Part shown: one piece after another, positions 1 to 5,343 of the stretch | Position numbering within the stretch: the first letter of the stretch is position 1 | Layout: each line of letters starts with the position of its first letter | Assembly (NCBI GenBank): GCA_016927125.1 | Contig: JAFGNG010000252.1 | Coordinates: 1-5,343 of the forward strand | Source: Planctomycetota bacterium | Lineage (GTDB): Bacteria; Planctomycetota; SZUA-567; JAFGNG01 | Length of the DNA: 5,343 bases | Reading direction: 5' to 3' | Notes under the pieces: generated by a model | What the model was told of the DNA's origin: nothing | What the model saw: only the letters and a program-made list of their open reading frames with translations | Databases searched by the model: none | Translations under genes and position numbers: made by a program

Positions 1-599
1 CGCACCCTTTCTTCCACAAGATTACAGAACCTTTTGTCAGAATCGTGGGAGGAAGGAAATTCAGTTTCATCCATGGCCATGAATTGGATCCCATGAATAC
101 CCGGCTGGGCCCCAAAGTTGGTCGCATTTTGGGATTATCTTCATCAGTGATTGAATATGCCAAGGGCTATCCTTTCTTTTCCTCCAATGAAATCGGGGAT
201 GCGATACTCAAGGTTGAAGAAGAGCTTTTTCTGTTTTGGATAAATCTTGTCCGTCATCTCCGGGGTCTGTCGGATTATTCAAACTGCCTGGGGCGGGATT
301 TCATCCTCCCTCGGCACAAGCGAATTGAAAAACTCCTTTCGAAATATGAAGAAAAGAAACGGACAGATGGCTATGATATTAACATCGCCGCGCACACGCA
401 CCGCCCCGGCCGGTTTCAGAACTGGCATTATAACAGCGGTTCTTGGACTGATCGGACCAATAATTTCCTGCGGATTCTCCCGGATGGTAAGATTGGGCTT
501 TTTGACTGGGAGAACGATCGTCCCATCCAAAATAATGTCACTATTGAAAAGTATCGCTCCATGCCAACTTTTACCTTGTCTCCTCAAGCGTTTAACTAA
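1..599 (+). CDS. Calcineurin-like metallophosphoesterase, LpxH-like (5' partial)
   Basis: The reading frame is open from the left edge (first full codon at 3) to TAA at 597-599, giving 198 visible residues; the true start lies upstream. Two metal-ligand motifs of the calcineurin-like phosphoesterase fold are visible: IHGHELD (His codons at 72 and 78) and AHTHRPG (His codons at 393 and 399), followed by YNSGSW, the usual 'N-x-GSW' strand after the last His pair. The earlier DxH, GDxxD and GNH blocks should lie in the missing N-terminus. The HTHRP form resembles UDP-2,3-diacylglucosamine pyrophosphatase (LpxH) and its relatives, which hydrolyse a nucleotide-lipid pyrophosphate in lipid A synthesis at the inner membrane face; the exact substrate here is inferred only. 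A GTG at 45 is an in-frame internal codon, because family-like sequence continues upstream of it. The glycosyltransferase 50 bases downstream suggests an envelope-related operon. Family membership is firm; the LpxH activity is not. Confidence 0.85.
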   Translation, partial: HPFFHKITEPFVRIVGGRKFSFIHGHELDPMNTRLGPKVGRILGLSSSVIEYAKGYPFFSSNEIGDAILKVEEELFLFWINLVRHLRGLSDYSNCLGRDFILPRHKRIEKLLSKYEEKKRTDGYDINIAAHTHRPGRFQNWHYNSGSWTDRTNNFLRILPDGKIGLFDWENDRPIQNNVTIEKYRSMPTFTLSPQAFN

Positions 600-649
600 T
601 AATTCAATGCAAACTCCTGTTGTTTCCAACCTTTTAAAAGTGAGCTTAC

Positions 650-1723
650 ATGGCTAAGATTATTTACGGCGTGGCTGGAGAAGGCTTTGGGCACAGCAGC
701 CGCTCCCATCTGATTGGGCAAAGGCTGATTGCTTCCGGCCATGATGTCACCTACATCGCCTCGGACAAATCATACCGTTACCTGGAGCAGTACTTCGGCA
801 AGCAAGTGATCAAAATCCGAGGAATGTTCTTTGTTTATCAGCAAGGCAGAATCTCCCCATTCAAAACTTTCCTGGCTAATACCTGGAAGTTTCCCGGTAC
901 CTATTGGAATAATTTTAAGCTCTTCCGTGAAATCATTGCGCCCATGCAACCTGATCTTGTCATTACTGACTTTGAGCCCTTCATCGCGACCTGGGCGCAC
1001 CGGCATAAACTCCCCCTGTTGAGCGTTGATCATGAGCATGTCTTGACAAAGTGTGACCTTGATAATTTCAAGTGCAACCCGTCTGCAAAATTTAATTCTT
1101 TGCTCGTAACCAAGAGCTATCGTATCCGGGCGGCCGCCCATATCGTGATCAACTTCTTCAAAACCCCGGTTACAACCGAGACCACTTACCTGGCACCCCC
1201 GGTGGTCAGGCCAATTGTATGTCAAACCCAGGCGACCCAGGGGCAGCATATTGTCTACTATTCAACTGACCGCACCGGGCTGGACATGCTGCTTGCAACC
1301 CTCCAGAACTTCCCCAACCAGAAGTTTCACATCTATGGTTATGATCAGCATACCGGACACGGTAATTGTATTCTGAAGAAAACCTCCACTGAGGGTTTTA
1401 TCGCCGACCTTGCCAGCAGCAAGGCGGTCATTGCAAGCGCGGGGTTCTCCCTGCTCAGCGAGTGTTTGTATTTCAGGAAAAAAATGCTTTTGCTACCTAT
1501 CCTCGGACAATATGAACAGATTGTTAATTCCCATTATGTTGAGAAATTAAAGCTGGGATATTCTTCGCATACCTTGAATAAAGAAGTAGTGGCGAATTTC
1601 CTGGCCAGGATTGATGATCCCATGGAGCCGCAAGACCAGGTGCTCTGGCCGGATAATGAAAAATTCTTTGAGGTTTTTGGAACCGTGCTTAACAAGATGG
1701 GGCATTCCATTAGTAAGATTTGA
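650..1723 (+). CDS. GT-B glycosyltransferase, MurG/UGT-like (MJ1255-type)
   Basis: A complete protein of 357 residues, ATG at 650 and TGA at 1721-1723. The N-terminal domain opens with a glycine-rich acceptor-side loop, VAGEGFGHSSRS (residues 8-19), typical of GT-B enzymes related to MurG and GT1/GT28. PDLVITDFEPF (101-111) is the usual end of a Rossmann strand in the same domain. The C-terminal nucleotide-sugar domain shows TEGF-IADL, then SAGFSLLSE (about 263-271) and the EQIVN block (289-293), which in the family contact the donor diphosphate and sugar. No signal peptide or clear membrane helix is seen, so it is probably cytoplasmic or peripheral on the membrane. Length is typical of the family. 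The ribosome binding site is weak (AAAAGTGAG at 636-644), which fits translation in an operon with the upstream phosphoesterase. Sugar donor and acceptor cannot be read from the sequence; a glycolipid or polysaccharide precursor is an inference from the neighbour. Confidence 0.85.
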   Translation: MAKIIYGVAGEGFGHSSRSHLIGQRLIASGHDVTYIASDKSYRYLEQYFGKQVIKIRGMFFVYQQGRISPFKTFLANTWKFPGTYWNNFKLFREIIAPMQPDLVITDFEPFIATWAHRHKLPLLSVDHEHVLTKCDLDNFKCNPSAKFNSLLVTKSYRIRAAAHIVINFFKTPVTTETTYLAPPVVRPIVCQTQATQGQHIVYYSTDRTGLDMLLATLQNFPNQKFHIYGYDQHTGHGNCILKKTSTEGFIADLASSKAVIASAGFSLLSECLYFRKKMLLLPILGQYEQIVNSHYVEKLKLGYSSHTLNKEVVANFLARIDDPMEPQDQVLWPDNEKFFEVFGTVLNKMGHSISKI

Positions 1724-1971
1724 ATTTAATCGCGATTTAAAAACTTGCCTTATTTCTAAGCTAATATCACAGCTACCCATACCAGCAAAATTTATTTGCA
1801 GCCTATCACATTCATTATGCCAACCCGTATCCCACAACGGTAAATGTTACACCCCTTCTTTTGTATTTTTTGGGTTTGTCACAATATGAAAAAACCATTG
1901 ACTTTGGGTAAGCATATTTGAGAATTAGCATTATACCTCTTTTCCTGTAATAACTTGGTATTTAACAAAAA

Positions 1972-1984
1972 GTAACGCAGTTAC
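1972..1984. repeat. Short perfect inverted repeat GTAAC-GCA-GTTAC
   Basis: Five-base arms (1972-1976 and 1980-1984) around a three-base centre, about 60 bases upstream of the best -35 candidate for the kinase gene. The size and symmetry fit a dimeric regulator half-site pair or a small hairpin, but a 5-base arm is also expected by chance in AT-rich DNA. No regulator is assigned. Confidence 0.3.
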
Positions 1985-2044
1985 ATACAACCCTGAGAAA
2001 GGCTTGCTTGATTAAAAAAATACCCACATGAAACAATCATGCTT

Positions 2045-2073
2045 TTGAGCTTTATTAACTTTTTTAATATATT
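2045..2073 (+). promoter_or_regulatory. Candidate sigma70 promoter of the hybrid kinase gene
   Basis: TTGAGC (2045-2050) and TATATT (2068-2073) are separated by exactly 17 bases. The expected transcription start near 2080 would give a leader of about 120 bases before the ATG at 2203. The match to consensus is partial (4 of 6 for the -35, 5 of 6 for the -10) and the region is AT-rich, so chance matches are likely. A second set, TTTGCC (2102-2107) with TACTAT (2124-2129), also has 17-base spacing but a poorer -35. Confidence 0.35.
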
Positions 2074-2170
2074 CACGGTAATGATTTTTAATGAATACAA
2101 TTTGCCGGGTTCTTAGATCTTGATACTATTTTAAAGAAATGTGAGTACAGTAATTCCAAAGGGTGAGGGC

Positions 2171-2202
2171 ATGTAAGGAAACCTTCCACAGAGAGGTGCA
2201 AG
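2171..2202 (+). promoter_or_regulatory. Kinase leader: start-stop codon, alternative hairpins and RBS
   Basis: The ribosome binding site AGAGG (2192-2196) lies six bases before the ATG at 2203 and supports that start. Just upstream is an ATG-TAA start-stop pair (2171-2176), itself preceded by the purine-rich GGGTGAGGGC (2161-2170). The segment ACCTT (2181-2185) can pair with GAGGT (2193-2197, one G-T wobble), which would cover the ribosome binding site; its CCTT part can instead pair with AAGG (2175-2178). The two stems exclude each other. Both are only 4-5 base pairs, so this is a suggestive arrangement and not a demonstrated switch. The RBS itself is well supported. Confidence 0.4.
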
Positions 2203-3900
2203 ATGACATCTTCTTCGAATGAACTCTACAGTCAAATTGTAGACCAAACCCACAGCGTTATCTTTATCTTTGATCCGGATGGCAAGATCCTCTTTGTAAA
2301 TGAGTTTGCCACGAAGTTCTTCGGCTATGCAAAAAATGAGCTCTTGGAAAAAAACCTTTTGGGAACCATCATGCCTGAGCGTGAAAGCACGGGCCGTGAT
2401 CTTACCACCCTGATTAAAAACCTTACGCTCAACCCGGAACATTATATTTATTCAACCAATGAATGCCTCCAGAAGAATGGCGATTTTGTCTGGGTGACCT
2501 GGAGCAATACTCCGCTTTATGATGAGAATGGCAGCCTGTGCAAAATCCTCGCAATCGGCAATGACATTACCAGTCGCAAACTGGCGGAAGAGTCATACAA
2601 GAAACTGCTGAAACTTTCCCAAGAAGAAATTACCTCGTTGAGTGATGAACTGCTGGCGGTCAAAGAGCAACTGCAACTGGAAACCATGGAAAAAACCCTG
2701 CTGGTGAAAAAACAGTCTGAACTTGAAGAATATTTGCAGCACACGGAAAAGCTCCAAGCCATTGGACAACTCGCGATTGGCATCGGGCATGATTTCAATA
2801 ATCAACTGGCTTGCATTATCGGGTACGCCGACATCCTGCTCAACCGCCTCCAAAATGAGGAGGTCCGTCATTATGTTGAATTGATTCTGAAAGCCGCGGA
2901 TCGTTCCTCACAGCTTACTGCGCAGCTCCTGAATTTTGCCAGGAGAAGGAGAACCCAGAAGGGCCTGGTGAATGTGCACGGAATTATTAATGATGTTGTT
3001 TCGCTGTTGAGCTTGAGTGTTGATTCTGAGATCGAAATCAGGCAATTCCTCTCCGCTGAGCCTCCGATAACCCTGGGCGATCCCGTCCAACTGCAAAATG
3101 CCCTGCTGAATCTTGCGGTCAATGCCCGGGATGCGATGCCCCAGGGCGGCCAGATTATCTTTACTACAGAAAGGGTTGAGCTGGATCATAACTTTATTAA
3201 TAATTGCCCGCATGAGATTGAAGCTGGTTCTTATATCAAGATCGCGATTATCGATACCGGCAAGGGAATCAGCGAAGATTTGCAGAAGCGGATCTTCGAG
3301 CCGTTTTTCACTACCAAGGAGACTAGTGAAGCGACCGGCATGGGACTGTCCGTGGTTAATGACATTGTGCGTCTCCATAAGGGGGTCATTGATATTTCCA
3401 GTGCCCTGGACAAGGGCACGACCTTTATCATTTACCTCCCCCTTGCGGACAAGCAGCCGGTGTTCTTAAAGGAACGGGCGACCAGGATCATCCGGGCAAA
3501 ACGCAAGGCCAGGATTATGTTGATTGATGATGACGATACCGCCCGCGGCCTCGCCCTGGACATGCTGGCCGATTCGGGTTACGAGGTTGAGTCTTGCGCG
3601 GACGGGATCGAAGCCATCCGGCGCTATCGTGGCTCCTGGTCCAATACCGATCTGGTTATCCTTGATATGATCATGCCGAAGATGAGTGGATATGACACCT
3701 TCCTGGCGATGAAGGAAATCAACCCGGAAATTACAGCTATTATTGCCAGTGGCCACAGCCTTGGCGAAAACGGCAGGAAGATCCTTAAGGCAGGCGTCTG
3801 CTCATTCCTCCAGAAGCCGTATGCCATGAGCGATCTAACCCAGCAGGTTGCAGCCTGCCTGGCGGGCAAGCCGGAAGCCGTACAGGTCGTAGCCCCATAG
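2203..3900 (+). CDS. Soluble PAS-histidine kinase-receiver hybrid sensor kinase
   Basis: A complete 565-residue protein with ATG at 2203, a good RBS and TAG at 3898-3900. Domains in order: a PAS sensor (about 7-126, ending in the typical DITSRKLAEE); a charged coiled-coil linker (about 127-180); a HisKA dimerisation domain with GHDFNNQL, phospho-acceptor His196; and an HATPase_c domain with N box NARDA (Asn307), G1 box DTGKG (Asp351), F box FEPFF and G2 box ATGMGLS (Gly379, Gly381). A basic linker precedes a receiver with the acidic cluster Asp442-445, phospho-acceptor Asp488 (ILDMIMP), Ser516 and Lys538 (QKPY). The HxFNN H-box is that of the HPK4 class. No membrane helix is seen, so it should sense a cytoplasmic signal through PAS and pass phosphate from His196 to Asp488. 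No HPt or DNA-binding regulator is adjacent, so the output partner is unknown and must lie elsewhere, or the receiver is autoregulatory. The first Gly of the usual GTGxGL in the G2 box is Ala377. Confidence 0.93.
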   Translation: MTSSSNELYSQIVDQTHSVIFIFDPDGKILFVNEFATKFFGYAKNELLEKNLLGTIMPERESTGRDLTTLIKNLTLNPEHYIYSTNECLQKNGDFVWVTWSNTPLYDENGSLCKILAIGNDITSRKLAEESYKKLLKLSQEEITSLSDELLAVKEQLQLETMEKTLLVKKQSELEEYLQHTEKLQAIGQLAIGIGHDFNNQLACIIGYADILLNRLQNEEVRHYVELILKAADRSSQLTAQLLNFARRRRTQKGLVNVHGIINDVVSLLSLSVDSEIEIRQFLSAEPPITLGDPVQLQNALLNLAVNARDAMPQGGQIIFTTERVELDHNFINNCPHEIEAGSYIKIAIIDTGKGISEDLQKRIFEPFFTTKETSEATGMGLSVVNDIVRLHKGVIDISSALDKGTTFIIYLPLADKQPVFLKERATRIIRAKRKARIMLIDDDDTARGLALDMLADSGYEVESCADGIEAIRRYRGSWSNTDLVILDMIMPKMSGYDTFLAMKEINPEITAIIASGHSLGENGRKILKAGVCSFLQKPYAMSDLTQQVAACLAGKPEAVQVVAP

Positions 3901-3915
3901 TAACCGGAACCGCTG

Positions 3916-4842
3916 TTATTCCCGCGCCCGAAGGTTGGCAATATAGTGCTCCGCTGCCATGGCGGCAGTCACACCTTCGCCCACCCCGGTAGCAATCTGC
4001 CGGTAAGAACCTTCCCGCAAGTCTCCGACGGCAAACAATCCCGGCAGGGAGGTCATCATGTCAGTTTCGGTTTTAATATGTTGCCCCTCGCTGTCGGGTA
4101 GAAGGTCTTTAACAATCCCGGTGTTCGGTTTGGTTCCCACAAAGATAAAAACGCCGTCGGTGATGGTTTCCCCGCTTTGCCCGGTCTGGGTGTCTTGGGT
4201 GGTTACCGAGGTGACGGCCTTCTTCCCGTTGATCTTCGTGACAATTGTGTTCCAGCAGACCTTGATCTTCTCATGTTCCATAATTTGCTTCTGATAAATT
4301 TTCTCGCCCCGGAGGGCATCGCGCCGGTGCATCAGGTCGACTGTGGAGGCGAATTTTGCGATATGTAAAGCCTCCTTGAGCGCGGCATCGCCGCCGCCGA
4401 CCACTACGACCTTCTTATTCCGGAAGAAAGGCGCGTCGCAGGTGCCGCAATAACTGACTCCCCGCCCGCGCAGCTCCTCCTCCCCGGGCACGCCCAGCAT
4501 TCGCGGATCGCTTCCCGTGGCGATGATCACCACGGTCGTGCGCAGTTCTTCCTTTGCCAATTGAATTACATACCCCTCACCATCCTGTTTGAGACCGAGC
4601 GCCTCAGCGGTCAGGATTTCCGCGCCGAACCTCTCCGCCTGAACCTTCATCCGGTCGGCGAGGGTGGGGCCGTCAATATTTTCGGGAAACCCCGGATAGT
4701 TGGCCACGTCCATTGTCAGGGCCACCTGCCCGCCAATCAACGCCTTTTCAAGCAGGATAGTTTTGAGATCCGCGCGGGCCGCGTAGATGGCGGCCGCCAA
4801 GCCTGCTGGGCCGCCCCCGATGATAGCAATATCACATTCCAT
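3916..4842 (-). CDS. trxB: Thioredoxin reductase (NADPH, FAD)
   Basis: Cytoplasmic flavoenzyme that passes electrons from NADPH through FAD and a redox-active disulfide to thioredoxin. The protein is 308 residues, the normal length for low-Mr bacterial TrxB. Visible motifs in order: FAD-binding GGGPAG (9-14); GGQ (37-39); the second flavin-associated ATGSDPR (108-114); the active-site CGTCD (Cys132, Cys135, acid Asp136); NADPH-binding GGGDAA (149-154) with HRR (172-174), which favours NADPH over NADH; and C-terminal FAVGDL (270-275) with YRQ (280-282). The start is the ATG at 4842-4840, with AAGGA six bases upstream on the minus strand and MECDIAIIGGGPAG at the N-terminus. A TTG at 4887 would add 15 residues without family resemblance or a good RBS. 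The active site reads CGTCDAP where E. coli has CATCDGF; this variant keeps all catalytic residues. No thioredoxin gene is adjacent. It is divergent from argG and converges with the hybrid kinase. Confidence 0.95.
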   Translation of the reverse strand: MECDIAIIGGGPAGLAAAIYAARADLKTILLEKALIGGQVALTMDVANYPGFPENIDGPTLADRMKVQAERFGAEILTAEALGLKQDGEGYVIQLAKEELRTTVVIIATGSDPRMLGVPGEEELRGRGVSYCGTCDAPFFRNKKVVVVGGGDAALKEALHIAKFASTVDLMHRRDALRGEKIYQKQIMEHEKIKVCWNTIVTKINGKKAVTSVTTQDTQTGQSGETITDGVFIFVGTKPNTGIVKDLLPDSEGQHIKTETDMMTSLPGLFAVGDLREGSYRQIATGVGEGVTAAMAAEHYIANLRARE

Positions 4843-4915
4843 GCCAGTTCCTTTCCATATGTCTTCTATGCCAACAGGCAGATTCAAAAATATGTCGGTT
4901 ATTCTTCAGTACCCT

Positions 4916-4968
4916 ATTTTAGTTCTCCGCTTTCAGAAGGCAATGCTATAGCCTCCCCCGGAATTATA
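4916..4968 (-). promoter_or_regulatory. Candidate trxB promoters (minus strand)
   Basis: Two alternatives are read on the minus strand. TTGCCT (4943-4938) and TAAAAT (4921-4916) are separated by 16 bases and lie about 75 bases before the trxB ATG. Further upstream a perfect -10 hexamer TATAAT (4968-4963) is present, but the nearest good -35, TTGAAA (4987-4982), is only 13 bases away, and the position at 17 bases is GATTTT. Either could be the real promoter; the sequence alone does not decide. Confidence 0.3.
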
Positions 4969-5023
4969 GTTTTTAGTTTTTTTTCAAAATCCGGAAAGCG
5001 CCGGCCAGCCTTGAATTCTTTAC

Positions 5024-5051
5024 TTGCACCGGGGGGGAGCGCTGGTATACT
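5024..5051 (+). promoter_or_regulatory. Candidate argG promoter with extended -10
   Basis: TTGCAC (5024-5029) and TATACT (5046-5051, 5 of 6 to consensus) are separated by 16 bases, and the bases TGG directly before the -10 give a TGn extended -10 element. Transcription would start near 5058, leaving a leader of about 40 bases before the argG ATG. The spacer contains a run of seven G (5031-5037). This is the best promoter match in the window. Confidence 0.45.
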
Positions 5052-5084
5052 GTTTTCCTTGTTATTGCAACCAAAATAGTGATC

Positions 5085-5090
5085 AAGGAG
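5085..5090 (+). promoter_or_regulatory. Ribosome binding site of argG
   Basis: A full AAGGAG lies eight bases before the ATG at 5099. It is the strongest Shine-Dalgarno match in the window and fixes the argG start. Confidence 0.8.
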
Positions 5091-5098
5091 ATTGACTA

Positions 5099-5343
5099 AT
5101 GGCTAAGAAGAAACCCCGGGTTGTGCTGGCTTATTCCGGTGGCCTGGACACGAGTGTAATCTGCAAATGGCTGGTGGAAAAAGGCTATGAAGTTATTGCC
5201 TGGGCGGCGGATATCGGGCAACGCGAGGATTTCAAAGCGGTGCGCAAGAAGGCCCTGCACAGCGGCGCCAAGAAATTCATTGTCTCCGACATCAAAGCTG
5301 AATTTGTTGAAGAGTTCGTGGTCCCCTCAATCCAGATGAACGC
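5099..5343 (+). CDS. argG: Argininosuccinate synthase, N-terminal part (3' partial)
   Basis: The window ends after 81 complete codons of this gene. The protein joins citrulline and aspartate using ATP to form argininosuccinate, the penultimate step of arginine synthesis, in the cytoplasm. The N-terminal nucleotide-binding P-loop of the N-type ATP pyrophosphatase family is intact: AYSGGLDTS at residues 11-19, following a basic MAKKKPR lead. It is followed by the family block DIGQREDF (38-45) and a KAL-x-x-GAKKF segment, then EFVEEFVVP, all at the spacing normal for ArgG. About four fifths of the usual roughly 400 residues lie beyond the window. The start is secured by the AAGGAG site eight bases upstream. 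It is transcribed away from trxB; no other arginine gene is visible in the window. Confidence 0.95.
   Translation, partial: MAKKKPRVVLAYSGGLDTSVICKWLVEKGYEVIAWAADIGQREDFKAVRKKALHSGAKKFIVSDIKAEFVEEFVVPSIQMN

Larger units (their letters stand above)
1724..2202. other. AT-rich intergenic region, 479 bases, no gene seen
   Basis: No convincing coding region, tRNA or known riboswitch consensus was found. The stretch is far more AT-rich than its neighbours: by hand count 13 of 60 bases are G or C at 2041-2100. It holds several short inverted repeats: AATCGCGATT (1728-1737, just after the glycosyltransferase stop), GCAAA/TTTGC (1785-1799), GTAAC-GCA-GTTAC (1972-1984) and CATGA/TCATG (2027-2041). None is a GC-rich stem followed by a T run, so no intrinsic terminator for the upstream operon is recognisable. 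TTGACT (1898-1903) with AGAATT (1921-1926) at 17 bases is a weak extra promoter candidate. The region most likely carries the 5' control sequences of the kinase gene. Confidence 0.7.
4843..5098. other. Divergent trxB-argG promoter region
   Basis: These 256 bases separate the two divergent starts and must hold both promoters. The composition is uneven: an AT tract with a T8 run (4977-4984) sits beside GC-rich blocks (CCGG at 4991-4994, GCCGGC at 5000-5005, G7 at 5031-5037). CCAGC (5005-5009) and GCTGG (5041-5045) form a loose inverted repeat flanking the argG -35. No canonical ArgR box (paired TGAAT/ATTCA half-sites with the right spacing) is recognised; only a lone TGAAT at 5012-5016 is seen. 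No coding sequence is supported here. Confidence 0.65.

Noticed and set aside
45..47. GTG as start of the phosphoesterase
   Set aside because: The frame is open to the left edge with plausible protein sequence, and the family's N-terminal metal motifs must lie upstream.
770..1249. 159-codon minus-strand reading frame
   Set aside because: Shadow of the glycosyltransferase, whose GT-B motifs are in the plus frame; no recognisable domain on the minus strand.
1785..1799. Terminator hairpin after the glycosyltransferase
   Set aside because: The GCAAA/TTTGC stem is only 5 pairs, AT-rich, and not followed by a T run.
2068..2092. Repeated TTTTTAAT (2061-2068 and 2085-2092) as a direct-repeat operator
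   Set aside because: Low-complexity AT sequence in an AT-rich region; such repeats are expected by chance.
2908..3378. 156-codon minus-strand reading frame
   Set aside because: Opposite the HisKA/HATPase motifs of the kinase; no domain of its own.
4843..4887. TTG start extending trxB by 15 residues
   Set aside because: The ATG at 4842 has AAGGA at good spacing and gives the standard TrxB N-terminus; the extension looks like leader sequence.
5012..5030. ArgR operator upstream of argG
   Set aside because: Only one TGAAT half-site is present; the second half does not match in sequence or spacing.
4561..5079. 172-codon plus-strand reading frame running across the trxB 5' end into the promoter region
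   Set aside because: It lies antisense to clearly conserved trxB codons, has no family-like motif or RBS, and runs through both candidate promoters.

Overview
The window reads as ordinary bacterial chromosome. It holds five protein-coding genes, two of them cut by the window edges, and no sign of a mobile element, CRISPR array, rRNA or tRNA. A Gram-negative cell is weakly suggested by the LpxH-like metallophosphoesterase next to a MurG/UGT-like glycosyltransferase, both the kind of enzyme used for envelope glycolipids. The phylum cannot be fixed from the sequence.

Layout. Positions 1-599 (+): C-terminal two thirds of a calcineurin-like phosphoesterase. Positions 650-1723 (+): a complete GT-B fold glycosyltransferase, 50 bases downstream and probably co-transcribed. 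Positions 1724-2202: an AT-rich intergenic stretch of 479 bases with short inverted repeats, a plausible sigma70 promoter and a complex-looking leader. Positions 2203-3900 (+): a soluble PAS / histidine kinase / receiver hybrid sensor. Positions 3916-4842 (-): thioredoxin reductase trxB, converging on the kinase with only 15 bases between the two stop codons. Positions 4843-5098: the divergent trxB-argG promoter region. Positions 5099 to the end (+): the N-terminus of argininosuccinate synthase argG.

Functionally there are three unrelated blocks: an envelope carbohydrate/lipid pair, an orphan cytoplasmic phosphorelay protein, and housekeeping redox and arginine genes transcribed divergently. 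No new multi-gene system is convincingly visible. The items most worth checking are the kinase leader (start-stop codon pair plus two mutually exclusive hairpins, one covering the ribosome binding site), a G7 tract in the argG promoter spacer, the altered G2 box of the kinase, and the phosphoesterase-glycosyltransferase pairing.
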